From positions 1 to 10,419 of the forward strand of contig JARGNC010000085.1 in assembly GCA_029212425.1 (NCBI GenBank): a DNA stretch of 10,419 nt, given 5' to 3'. Shown here one piece after another: positions 1 to 7,420 of the stretch. A model generated the notes under the pieces. It ran no database searches. It saw only the letters and a program-made list of their open reading frames with translations, and was not told where the DNA came from. Position 1 is the first letter of the stretch. The number at the start of each line of letters is the position of its first letter. This DNA comes from Phycisphaerales bacterium. Lineage in GTDB: Bacteria; Planctomycetota; Phycisphaerae; Phycisphaerales; UBA1924. Position numbers and translations under genes: made by a program.

Positions 1-1291
1 TGAGGATTCTTTCGGCGCCGATGTCTTTGGGTTCGTAGTAGCGTTTGTCGACTCCGAGGTAGTCTTGTCCGGAGAGTTGGTTTTCGCTGTTGTGGGAGTA
101 TTGGTATTTCTCTGTTTCGAGGTCGCGGACGCGTTGTCCTGAGCCGTCGTCGGAGGAGCGGGGTGAGGTGTTGCCGTCGCGGAGGTAGATGGGGACGGGG
201 ATGACGCGGTCGTTGCGGACATCGTCGAGCGCGGCGTCGATCGCGACATATGCAGCATTCGATTTGGGCGCGCACGCAAGGTAGGTGGCGCACTGCGCGA
301 GCGTGATCCGTGCTTCGGGCATCCCGATGCGTTCGATCAGATCCCAGCAAGCTTGCGCAACCATGATCCCGCGTGGGTCCGCGTTCCCGATGTCTTCTGA
401 AGCGAGGATCGCGAGTCGTCGTGCGATGAATCTTGGGTCCTCACCTGCGTCGAGCATCCGCGCCATCCAGTAGAGCGCGGCATCGGGGTCTGATCCTCGG
501 ACGGATTTGATCATCGCGGAGATGGTGTCGTAGTGACCGTCGTCGCCGTAGGTTGCTACTTTTTGTTGGATGGAATCTTCAGCGAGTTGTTGATCGATGT
601 GGATCTGTCCCAGCGTGCTTGAGAGGACAGCGACTTCCAACGCGGTGAGTGCTCTTCGCGCGTCGCCTTCGGACTTGAGCGCCCAGACGCGGAGCGCGTC
701 GTCGTTGATCGTGATCGTGTGATCTGGGAACGCGTTTGGGTTGGCGATCGCGTTGCGGATCAGTTGCTTCGTTTCATCTTCGCTGAGTGATTCAAGGCGG
801 AAGAGTGTTGAGCGCGAAATCAGCGCCGAGTTGACGGCAAAGAGCGGATTCTCCGTGGTTGCGCCGATGAGGGTGATGAGTCCGCGCTCGACATCCGCGA
901 GGAGGACATCCTGCTGGGATTTGGAGAAGCGGTGGATCTCGTCGAGGAACAGGATGGTGCGTTTGCCTGATTCTCCGAGGATGCGGTGCGCATCGTCGAT
1001 GATCTCGCGGATTCGCTTCACGCCGACGGATGCGGCGTTCTCTCGGATGAAGCGGCGAGAGGTTGCCTTTGCGATGACTTCCGCGAGGGTGGTTTTGCCG
1101 GTCCCGGGTGGCCCGTGGAGGATGACGGAGGTGAGCGCGTCCGCGTCGATCATGCGTCGGAGGAGTTTGCCTTGTGCGAGGAGATGCTGTTGTCCGACGA
1201 CCTGGTCGATGGAGCGCGGGCGAACGCGAGCCGCGAGCGGTTCTACGGCTTTGATCGCGGTGTCTCGGTTCGCTTTCCAGAGATCGTTCAT
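1..1291 (-). CDS. rarA: Replication-associated recombination protein A (AAA+ ATPase), 3' end off the window
   Basis: I translated this by hand because the frame has no stop inside the window. It starts at ATG 1291..1289 with MNDLWKANRDTAIKAVEP and runs open for about 430 codons to the left edge. Visible motifs are Walker A GPPGTGKT (residues 60-67, bases 1091..1114), Walker B ILFLDEIHR (about residues 112-120), the RarA-type sensor 1 segment LIGATTENP (near bases 845..880), and a sensor 2 region SEGDARRALTALE. The end shows the family's C-terminal pattern, with YYEPKDIGAERIL as the last readable residues. E. coli RarA is about 447 residues, so only a short tail is missing. Known role of the family: a tetrameric ATPase acting on single-stranded DNA ends and stalled forks in the cytoplasm, together with SSB and recombination proteins. 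No Shine-Dalgarno sequence precedes the start. It is divergent from the acyltransferase gene. Identity is clear; only the 3' end is unseen. Confidence 0.95.
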   Translation of the reverse strand, partial: MNDLWKANRDTAIKAVEPLAARVRPRSIDQVVGQQHLLAQGKLLRRMIDADALTSVILHGPPGTGKTTLAEVIAKATSRRFIRENAASVGVKRIREIIDDAHRILGESGKRTILFLDEIHRFSKSQQDVLLADVERGLITLIGATTENPLFAVNSALISRSTLFRLESLSEDETKQLIRNAIANPNAFPDHTITINDDALRVWALKSEGDARRALTALEVAVLSSTLGQIHIDQQLAEDSIQQKVATYGDDGHYDTISAMIKSVRGSDPDAALYWMARMLDAGEDPRFIARRLAILASEDIGNADPRGIMVAQACWDLIERIGMPEARITLAQCATYLACAPKSNAAYVAIDAALDDVRNDRVIPVPIYLRDGNTSPRSSDDGSGQRVRDLETEKYQYSHNSENQLSGQDYLGVDKRYYEPKDIGAERIL

Positions 1292-1332
1292 ACGGGGATT
1301 GTACGGGTGGCGGAGTCCGAAAAGATCGCTGA

Positions 1333-1360
1333 TTGCAGGGGGAAATCCGTGATTTATCAT
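1333..1360 (+). promoter_or_regulatory. Possible promoter for the acyltransferase gene
   Basis: In the 121-base divergent region, TTGCAG (1333..1338) and TATCAT (1355..1360) are separated by 16 bases. They match the bacterial -35 and -10 consensus at 3/6 and 5/6 positions. The region is much more AT-rich than its surroundings. This is a match by eye only. A second, closer candidate is TAACAT at 1400..1405, which would give an almost leaderless transcript. Confidence 0.2.
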
Positions 1361-1374
1361 TTATTCTTAAATCA
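1350..1374. repeat. Inverted repeat in the rarA/plsC divergent region
   Basis: TGATTTA (1350..1356) and TAAATCA (1368..1374) form a perfect 7-base inverted repeat around an 11-base AT-rich spacer. It sits about midway between the two divergent starts and overlaps the proposed -10 box. It could be an operator for a dimeric regulator. It lacks the GC-rich stem and T-run of an intrinsic terminator. The symmetry is seen directly; function is inference. Confidence 0.3.
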
Positions 1375-1412
1375 AGGGGATCACTAGCTTTGCATATGCT
1401 AACATATTCCTG

Positions 1413-2204
1413 ATGTCTCCACTCTGGCTCATATTGATAGCCGCGATCTGTATCGTGGGCGGTCTGATGATCGCGGGGGGTCAGCACGGGCGGACAAAGA
1501 AGCCGCAAGTTGGTGTGTTTGATGGGTTTATGTTCTTGGTGGGGTATTTGTACTCCAAGATCATGCATCGAGCGGAGTTCCAGGTCGAGGATGGGGTTTT
1601 CGAGGATATTGATGGGCCGATGATCGTGGTGTGCAATCACACCTGCGGGATTGATCCGTTTTTGGTGTCCGCGATCATGCCTCGTCGGATCAGTTGGCTG
1701 ATGGCGGAGGACATGCGTGTCCGCTGGCTCGGTTGGTTCTGGAACTGGGCGGGGATCATCTTCGTCGCTCGCAATCGACACGGGAAATCAGGTATCCGCA
1801 AGGCGCGGGCGCACCTGACCAACAACGGGATGATCGGGATCTTTCCTGAAGGGAAGATCGAGCGTCCAGCGGGTCGGCTGCTCCCCTTTGCGCCAGGGGT
1901 CGGTGTACTGGTCAAACGGACTGGTGCTCGCGTGCTTCCGGTGGTGATTGATGGGACCCCGGATGTTCCCACAGCGTGGGATTCGATCTGGACGAGTTCG
2001 AACGCGCGTGTTCGTGTGATGCATCCGATTGATTACAACGAGCTTGGATTGGGCAGCGCGGAGATCGCGAAGGATCTGGAGAGCCGATTCAAATCTTGGA
2101 CTGGGTGGGAAGTAGCGTCTCGCGGATCACGCGAGGTCATTGCAGATGATGCAGTTGACGATGTCGTGCATTCGATTGCAGACGGCTCGCGTCAGATCGC
2201 TTAG
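1413..2204 (+). CDS. PlsC-family 1-acylglycerol-3-phosphate acyltransferase
   Basis: This 263-residue protein probably transfers a fatty acyl chain from acyl-ACP or acyl-CoA to lysophosphatidic acid, giving phosphatidic acid at the inner membrane. A single hydrophobic segment at residues 4-22 (LWLILIAAICIVGGLMIAG) anchors the N-terminus. The acyltransferase core shows the catalytic HX4D motif in NHTCGIDPF (His76, Asp81), the substrate-binding motif FPEGKIE (144-150), and a later GARVLPVVI block (171-179). Order and spacing fit the PlsC/LPLAT fold, and 263 residues is ordinary for it. ATG 1413 is chosen because the upstream ATG at 1395 runs straight into a stop. No Shine-Dalgarno sequence lies close upstream. 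It stands alone on the plus strand, with no phospholipid gene beside it. Some LPLAT proteins acylate other substrates, such as ornithine lipids, so the exact acceptor is not certain. Confidence 0.88.
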   Translation: MSPLWLILIAAICIVGGLMIAGGQHGRTKKPQVGVFDGFMFLVGYLYSKIMHRAEFQVEDGVFEDIDGPMIVVCNHTCGIDPFLVSAIMPRRISWLMAEDMRVRWLGWFWNWAGIIFVARNRHGKSGIRKARAHLTNNGMIGIFPEGKIERPAGRLLPFAPGVGVLVKRTGARVLPVVIDGTPDVPTAWDSIWTSSNARVRVMHPIDYNELGLGSAEIAKDLESRFKSWTGWEVASRGSREVIADDAVDDVVHSIADGSRQIA

Positions 2205-2348
2205 AACATCCGAATACTTGGATGAAATCGAGGATGAAGCGATGTTATCAGTCGCTGATGTCCGAATTTTCTTCGTGATTTTCGTTTCTTCATGTACACT
2301 TTGCTCGGGCGGGTCGAGGTAAGTTTTTTGGTGGAATGGGCGGTATGT

Positions 2349-3758
2349 ATGCGAATGTTCGAGACTCTATATCGCAGGGGCAGCGTGGGGCTGGCGTTGT
2401 TGTGCGCATCGTCAGGATTGGCATCTGCTGGGGTGCCGTTGGAGGGGATCAAGGTCTTTGATCCGGATGGTGCGTTTCAGGATTTCTTTGGTGGGTTTGT
2501 CGAGACCGATGGTGAGATTGTTGTGGTGTCCGCGTATTCGGATGACGAGAACGGAACGAACGCTGGAGCGGTGCATTTGTACGATGCACAGACCGGCGCG
2601 TTCTTGTTGACGCTTGCTGCGGAAGATGCGGGAGCGTTGGACAGTTTCGGGATTGCGAGTCTCGATGATGGGGTTCTTGCCGTGGGCGCGCCTGGGGATG
2701 ATGAGAACGGGGCTGACTTTGGTGCCGTGTATCTGTTTGATGCGGACCCAAACTCGCTGACCTTTGGGACGCAGCTCGCGAAACTCATGACGCAAGAGGG
2801 TCAGACGATGACCGGGTTCGCGGCGGGGACCGGGGTTTCGTACGACAACAGGATCGTCGCGGTGGGGGACTGGGGAAACTCGATCAATGGGGCACGCTCT
2901 GGCGCGTTGTACCTGTTCGATGGTGATCCGAAGTCGTTGACCTTTGGGGATCAGATCGCGAAGCTTTCTCCCGCGGATGGATCAGGCAATGACCAGATGG
3001 GAACGAGTGTGTCGATCAATGGGCATCTGGTCGTCGTGGGTGCTCGGCTCGATGATGACAATGGGAACAGCTCGGGGTCCGCGTATGTGTTTGATGTCAC
3101 AACAGGGATGCAGGTGTCGAAACTGATCGCGGCTGATGGGGCTTCAGGGGATCTCTTCGGATCAGCGGTTGCGATCGATGGAGGTCTGGTTGTTGTGGGT
3201 GCACCAAGAGCGGCGCATGCTGGGGTGTTCCGATCAGGCGCGGTCTATGTGTTCGACGCGACGACGGGATCGCAGCTCCGCAAGTTCACGCCGGATGTCC
3301 TTGTAGAGGGGGATGGGCTTGGTGGATCGGTCGCGATCAACAACGGGATCGTTGTCGCGGGAGCGCCGGGGGACGGAGCGATCAATCAACGGCACGCATA
3401 CCTCTTTGATGCAAACAACGGGGAGCAGATCGCTGAACTTATGGAGGATCGGATTGAAGGTGTGGATGATGAGTTCGGCGGAGCGGTGGCGATTGAAGGG
3501 GAATCAGTTGTGGTCGGCGCGCGATTCGATGCTGGGAATGGGACCACTTCAGGTGCAGCGTATATCTACGACGCGTCGAGCGTGATTGGGTGTCCAGCGG
3601 ATCTGACTGGGGATGGATCGCTGAACTTTCTCGATGTTTCAGCGTTTTTGCAAGCGTTCGGATCGGGTTCGTTGATCGCGGACTTTACCGAAGATGGTTC
3701 ATTGAACTTCTTGGATGTGTCTGCGTTTCTTGGCGCGTTTTCGAGCGGTTGCCCGTAA
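2349..3758 (+). CDS. Secreted seven-bladed FG-GAP-like beta-propeller with GC-type dockerin-like C-terminus
   Basis: The 469-residue product begins with a signal peptide: MRMFETLYRRGS, then a hydrophobic stretch, with likely cleavage after ASA at residue 27. Seven repeats follow at about residues 43-86, 98-146, 154-206, 215-259, 268-313, 322-364 and 374-409. Each has an FG/MG...VAI start, a VVVGAP-like strand, an acidic loop such as DDENG, and a GAVYLFD-type strand. This matches FG-GAP/integrin-alpha-like blades with calcium loops, and seven is a full propeller. Residues 415-469 hold two dockerin-like calcium loops (DLTGDGSLNFLD at 418, DFTEDGSLNFLD at 445) bracketed by Cys415 and Cys468. That is the GC-type dockerin of Phycisphaerae secreted proteins. 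An open frame extends to ATG 2292, but that start would put about 19 residues before the signal peptide and has no ribosome site. ATG 2355 is also possible. The role is probably extracellular binding or surface display; no catalytic site is seen. Confidence 0.85.
   Translation: MRMFETLYRRGSVGLALLCASSGLASAGVPLEGIKVFDPDGAFQDFFGGFVETDGEIVVVSAYSDDENGTNAGAVHLYDAQTGAFLLTLAAEDAGALDSFGIASLDDGVLAVGAPGDDENGADFGAVYLFDADPNSLTFGTQLAKLMTQEGQTMTGFAAGTGVSYDNRIVAVGDWGNSINGARSGALYLFDGDPKSLTFGDQIAKLSPADGSGNDQMGTSVSINGHLVVVGARLDDDNGNSSGSAYVFDVTTGMQVSKLIAADGASGDLFGSAVAIDGGLVVVGAPRAAHAGVFRSGAVYVFDATTGSQLRKFTPDVLVEGDGLGGSVAINNGIVVAGAPGDGAINQRHAYLFDANNGEQIAELMEDRIEGVDDEFGGAVAIEGESVVVGARFDAGNGTTSGAAYIYDASSVIGCPADLTGDGSLNFLDVSAFLQAFGSGSLIADFTEDGSLNFLDVSAFLGAFSSGCP
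3600..3731 (+). repeat. Two-unit dockerin-like internal repeat
   Basis: Two units start at 3600 and 3681, 27 codons apart. Each has an acidic calcium-loop pattern followed by the identical peptide GSLNFLDVSAFL (coded by 3615..3650 and 3696..3731). The DNA of these 12 codons differs at ten positions, all synonymous. The unit resembles an EF-hand-like dockerin half, and the pair makes one dockerin-type domain. Confidence 0.8.
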
Positions 3759-3774
3759 GAAGTTCACGCGTGCT

Positions 3775-6465
3775 CTAGTTTGAACCATCACGCATGGATT
3801 GGAGCGCTTGGAGTCGGCGCGAGTGGATCTCGCGGTCTGGTTCGAGCGTGATGAGTGCGTTGAGTTGGTGTTCCGCTTGATCGAGGTCATTGGCGATCAT
3901 CGCCATGCGTGCGGCTTGCTCTCTCGCGGGAGCTTCGAAGGGTGCGATGCGTGTGGCGCGGATCGCTTTGCTCAGCGCGCGCGCTGGGTTTCCAGACTGT
4001 GCATACAGCTCGGCGAGTTGATTCGCGTACGCGTTGGAATGGACCTCACGAACATCAAGGTATTCGAGGTGGGGGATGGCGCGAGCTTGGTCGTCGAACG
4101 ATTCGCTCGCGAGGTAGTGGCGCGCGAGTCGTTTGTGGGGCATCTCGTCTTCCGGACGGATGAGGATCGCGTGTTCAAGCAGTCGGATTTGTTCGTCTCC
4201 GAGTGTGTCGCCTTCGAGCGCGAGCGCGATTCCCAGTCGGAGGTTGAGCAGGACGGGGTGGGAGGGGTCTGGCTCGAGGAGTTCATCGAGCTTGGAGATG
4301 GATGGGAGTCCGTTGCTGAGGTCTCCGAGCAGTTCATCGAGGGTTGGGAGGTCGTCTGCGACGAGCAGGCCGTGGGATCGGAGGTCTTCTTTGGCCCAAT
4401 TGATGAAGGCGTCCATGAACTCGGATTGGGAGAGTCCGAGGACCTGCTCGAACGCCTGGGGCGCGGAGCGTCCTGTGGTGGATGCGTCCATGATGTCGCG
4501 GGGTGCGATTGGTCCGAAGCGTTCAACGATGTACTCGAACATCCACGCGCCTTGTGCATACGCAAGGGAGCGGTCGGATGGTTTCTCTGGACGCACGAAC
4601 GCGATGTCGATCGAATCGAGATCAAAGAGGTCGTTGGCGCGAGTGGCGTTTTCGAGCAGTGCCCACTGGGTTTGGTCGCGGGGTGCGTCCTCGTTGAAGA
4701 CCGCGTTCGCTTCGGTCATCCAGTGGATGACGCGGTTGCGTGTGCGCGAGAGGTTGACGGTGTGGGTGTACTCGTGTTGAAGGACGCGCGCCCAGTCGTA
4801 GTGTCCCGCGGTGGACTTGGGTCCTTCGCGTGGTGACTCGAACGCGATGACGGGTCCAGTGGATGCCGCCATCGTGTGGATCGAGGGCATGCCTCCGATG
4901 CGCACGGCGAACCATTCGTGGTTGGGCATCAGCTCGATGATGGTTTTCTCGGCTGGTTCATGGTTCATCCCTCCCGGAAGGTCGGAACAGACGCGGGTGT
5001 GAATCGCTTCGAGAATTTCAGGCATTTCTTGTGCGAGGATTTCGTCTTGGCCTTGCTTGTAGCGGATGGTGAAGTGCTCGGTTTCGATGGTTTCGTAGGT
5101 TGCCAGTTCGGTGAGGAGTTTCAGGGAGTTCTGCGCGCGGAGGTTGAAGGGGTCGAGCTTGATCGCTTCGGTCAGCGCGTTCTTTGCTTCGAAGTCCTTC
5201 CCCGCTTGGACGAGCATCAGCCCGAGTTGGAGTCTGGGTTCTCCCCAGTTTGGCGCAAGGTCGATCGCTCGGCGCAGGACTTCCGCGGCTTGGGGGTACT
5301 GACGCGAATCCGACAAGGTCCGGCCCACCCACACGGCGGCGATGGGGGAGCTTGGGAAATCGTCGTTGAAGCGTTCGAGCAGTCGGTTGGTGGACGAGAC
5401 ACGGTAGCCCGCAGCGGCGGCAGACGCTTCGAGTGCGCGGAGGGTTGGGTGGTTGGGGAATCGGTCAAGCGCGGGATCGAGCGATTGTTCCGCGCCTTCG
5501 GGATCTTTCCTGCGCAGCGCGATGCGTGCGCGGATGATCGCGCCGCCTGGACTGATCTCGGGTTCGAACTCGGAATCATCATCCAAGTCTGGGATCGCAA
5601 ACGATGCGGCGCGTGCGTCGAGTCCGTCAGCGAACTTTTCTGCAGTGTCGAAGTCGAACCCATCGACAGCGATGTGACCGAGCAGGAGCATCGGTTCAAC
5701 GGCACGTGGATTCAGACGCAGCGCTTCAACCGCGGCGGCGTGCGCTTCTCCGAGGTTGTGGTGTTCGTAGAGCAGGTTCGCTTCGACCAAGCGGAGCGTC
5801 CAGTCGAGACGATCGACTCGGTCGCGCGCGTGGGCGATGAGTGATTCGATCGCTTCGTAGTCGGACTTGGCGCTGACGATTGGGGAACGCAGTCGGGTGA
5901 GTTTGATGAGCGCTTCGCATCCCAGCGCGAAGTCGCTCGCGTTGTCGAGTTGTTGGTTTGCGAGCTGGGTTTCGATGGATTCGAGCTGGGTGATTGCGGC
6001 TTCGCGCTCTCCGAGGAGTTCGAGGGACGTTGCGCGGATGAGCATGGTCTCGATGGTTGGGGACTGGACCTGCTCGATAAGTTCGAGTGATTGCGTAGGG
6101 AGTCCGGATCGGAGTTTGGACCAGGCGCGAGCTGGGATTGGGGTTGCTGGATCGTCGAAGATGGGGTTGGAGAGGTCCCCGATGTCGAGGGCGATCTGCG
6201 GCGCGAGCGTGGGGTTTTTGAGGTCTTCCTCGGTCCATTGGCCGTGGATGACGCGGAGGTGGGCGCGTTCTTGATCGGTGAGGTAGGTGGCGCTGAGTCG
6301 GTCTTGTACTGCTTGCGCGAGCTGTTGGATTTGTCTTTGATCGGGGTGCTGGATGCGGATCGCGCGGTCTTCTGGATTGACCGGCTCAATGGGTTGGGCG
6401 AGAGCGGTCGTCGGGAGGGTGGTGCCTGCGAATGTGATGAGTGCGAACAGCGTGCGGGTCATCAT
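3775..6465 (-). CDS. Secreted TPR protein with peptidase MA-like (HEXXH) metalloprotease domain
   Basis: This 896-residue protein has a signal peptide (MMTRTLFALI..., likely cut after ALA at residue 23) and no other clear membrane segment, so it should act in the periplasm or outside. TPR-like helical repeats cover about residues 130-445; the best units are about 221-255, 374-408 and 409-442, ending in LAPN or LDPF. A domain at about 458-690 opens with EHFTIRYKQ and carries HEYTH (564-568, bases 4762..4776), then HWMTEANAVF with Glu585 as probable third zinc ligand. This is the gluzincin arrangement of the peptidase MA-like family. More TPRs follow at about 738-772, 811-845 and 846-880. The TPRs probably bind a protein partner or substrate. 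The start overlaps the stop of the LolA-like gene in ATGA, which suggests translational coupling. An in-register second ATG follows at 6462. The substrate is unknown. The convergent propeller gene ends 16 bases away. Confidence 0.8.
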   Translation of the reverse strand: MMTRTLFALITFAGTTLPTTALAQPIEPVNPEDRAIRIQHPDQRQIQQLAQAVQDRLSATYLTDQERAHLRVIHGQWTEEDLKNPTLAPQIALDIGDLSNPIFDDPATPIPARAWSKLRSGLPTQSLELIEQVQSPTIETMLIRATSLELLGEREAAITQLESIETQLANQQLDNASDFALGCEALIKLTRLRSPIVSAKSDYEAIESLIAHARDRVDRLDWTLRLVEANLLYEHHNLGEAHAAAVEALRLNPRAVEPMLLLGHIAVDGFDFDTAEKFADGLDARAASFAIPDLDDDSEFEPEISPGGAIIRARIALRRKDPEGAEQSLDPALDRFPNHPTLRALEASAAAAGYRVSSTNRLLERFNDDFPSSPIAAVWVGRTLSDSRQYPQAAEVLRRAIDLAPNWGEPRLQLGLMLVQAGKDFEAKNALTEAIKLDPFNLRAQNSLKLLTELATYETIETEHFTIRYKQGQDEILAQEMPEILEAIHTRVCSDLPGGMNHEPAEKTIIELMPNHEWFAVRIGGMPSIHTMAASTGPVIAFESPREGPKSTAGHYDWARVLQHEYTHTVNLSRTRNRVIHWMTEANAVFNEDAPRDQTQWALLENATRANDLFDLDSIDIAFVRPEKPSDRSLAYAQGAWMFEYIVERFGPIAPRDIMDASTTGRSAPQAFEQVLGLSQSEFMDAFINWAKEDLRSHGLLVADDLPTLDELLGDLSNGLPSISKLDELLEPDPSHPVLLNLRLGIALALEGDTLGDEQIRLLEHAILIRPEDEMPHKRLARHYLASESFDDQARAIPHLEYLDVREVHSNAYANQLAELYAQSGNPARALSKAIRATRIAPFEAPAREQAARMAMIANDLDQAEHQLNALITLEPDREIHSRRLQALQSMRDGSN

Positions 6466-7346
6466 GGTGTTTGCTCGATGACCTCGTACTGGATCGTCTG
6501 GGAGTTGACGGTGGTGTCAGCATCTCCGCGCCAAGGGGAGATTTGCGAGTTCCATCCTGATTCCGGTGGTGGGGTGGTGGTGTCGAAGAGTCTTGGATCA
6601 AGCTCGGTGTTGGTTTTGACATCAAAGAGCTGGACGATCTGGAGATCTCCGGACCAGTCCGCTTTGACATAGAGCATCGGGAGGTTGGTAGCGGAGTTGA
6701 ACCAGATGCGGACCCATTCCCAGTCGTCTTCGAATCCGGAGCCTGGCTTTGGGGAGAGTTTGATTTGCTGGGAGTCTTCGACGGTTTCGATGAGGAAGCT
6801 GAGTTCGGGGAAGTCTGGGTTGTTTGCGAGTCCGTCGGTGCGGTCGAGGAGATCGATGTTGTAGGACTCGAAGACGCGATCCGTGTTGCGTCCAAGCGAG
6901 ACCCAGAACGGTGCTTCGCGCATGAGTTCCATCGGATCGAGCTGTTCATCCGCCGCGACAAGCTCACGCTTGTTGAACTGCTTCTGGTCCGGGAGACGCT
7001 CGACGAACCAGCGTCCATCGAAGATGTAGTGTTCGCGGATGTCCGACAATCGGTTGTCGAGTTGGAGCGAGTTGAAACGCACGGCATAACCACGCTGGCC
7101 GTTCTCGTGATCGGTGGTGAGGTAGAGGTTGCCGATCCGTTTTTGAAGGTCGGATTCAAGCGCTTGGATGATGGTGTACTGGACCTGTCCCGTCATGGTG
7201 TTGATCGACTCGTCGGTTTTGGCGAGGGATTCCATGAAGACGCGAGCGGGGCTTGTTGCAGCGTTTGTTGCGGCGGGTGCCTGATCAGTTGTTTGGACAT
7301 CCGGCTGGACGGAGAGGGCGCAGAGCATGATGATGGTGTGGAGCAT
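6462..7346 (-). CDS. LolA-like periplasmic protein (outer-membrane lipoprotein-sorting fold)
   Basis: The 294-residue product starts with a short hydrophobic stretch (MLHTIIMLCALSV) that could be a minimal signal peptide, though it lacks Lys or Arg at the N-terminus. A low-complexity Ala/Thr/Gln linker runs to about residue 33. The rest has the strand pattern of the LolA/LppX/RseB half-barrel: AVRFNSLQL (88-96), HYIFDGRWFVERLPDQKQ (106-123, like the DGK.LW.Y.P..KQ region of LolA), VRIWFNSATNLPMLYVKADWSG (212-233), and IVQLFDVKTNTELDPRLFD (237-255) followed by a Pro-rich turn. In that family the half-barrel binds acyl chains or lipoproteins. This protein is longer than classical LolA (about 180-200 residues in the mature form), so transport of lipoproteins is inference. 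A good ribosome site (AAGGA, seven bases before the ATG) supports the start. It lies 74 bases after ruvX and overlaps the TPR protease by 4 bases. Confidence 0.6.
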   Translation of the reverse strand: MLHTIIMLCALSVQPDVQTTDQAPAATNAATSPARVFMESLAKTDESINTMTGQVQYTIIQALESDLQKRIGNLYLTTDHENGQRGYAVRFNSLQLDNRLSDIREHYIFDGRWFVERLPDQKQFNKRELVAADEQLDPMELMREAPFWVSLGRNTDRVFESYNIDLLDRTDGLANNPDFPELSFLIETVEDSQQIKLSPKPGSGFEDDWEWVRIWFNSATNLPMLYVKADWSGDLQIVQLFDVKTNTELDPRLFDTTTPPPESGWNSQISPWRGDADTTVNSQTIQYEVIEQTP

Positions 7347-7353
7347 GTGAAAA

Positions 7354-7358
7354 TCCTT
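7354..7358 (-). promoter_or_regulatory. Ribosome binding site of the LolA-like gene
   Basis: On the minus strand AAGGA lies seven bases before ATG 7346..7344. This is the best-placed Shine-Dalgarno sequence among the minus-strand genes here and fixes the start. Several neighbours (rarA, ruvX, ruvA, the acyltransferase) show none. Confidence 0.6.
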
Positions 7359-7420
7359 CGCGAGCGTGTCCTACATCCTATTCAACGCATGGACCGCTGG
7401 ATTGTTGCGTTCCTGACAGA

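Noticed and set aside
741..1352. Plus-strand frame opposite rarA
   Set aside because: The complementary strand encodes complete RarA motifs. This frame is Arg/Ser-rich shadow sequence.
2247..2259. ATCAG-TCG-CTGAT hairpin downstream of the acyltransferase gene
   Set aside because: A five-base stem with no following T-run is too weak to call a terminator.
2292..2348. Upstream ATG as the start of the propeller protein
   Set aside because: It adds 19 residues ahead of a normal signal peptide and has no ribosome site. ATG 2349 or 2355 gives a proper N-terminus.
3759..3774. CACGCGTG palindrome between the convergent propeller and TPR genes
   Set aside because: An eight-base palindrome without loop or T-run is not a convincing bidirectional terminator; the 16-base gap holds nothing else.
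3799..5844. Long plus-strand open frames (3799..4836 and 4876..5844) opposite the TPR protease
   Set aside because: Both lie in the same antisense register as the TPR gene and reflect avoidance of TTA, CTA and TCA codons. Their sequences resemble no protein I know.
7384..7411. AACGCA ... TGCGTT inverted repeat between ruvX and the LolA-like gene
   Set aside because: Six-base arms around a 16-base loop, without a T-run, are expected by chance in this GC-rich DNA.
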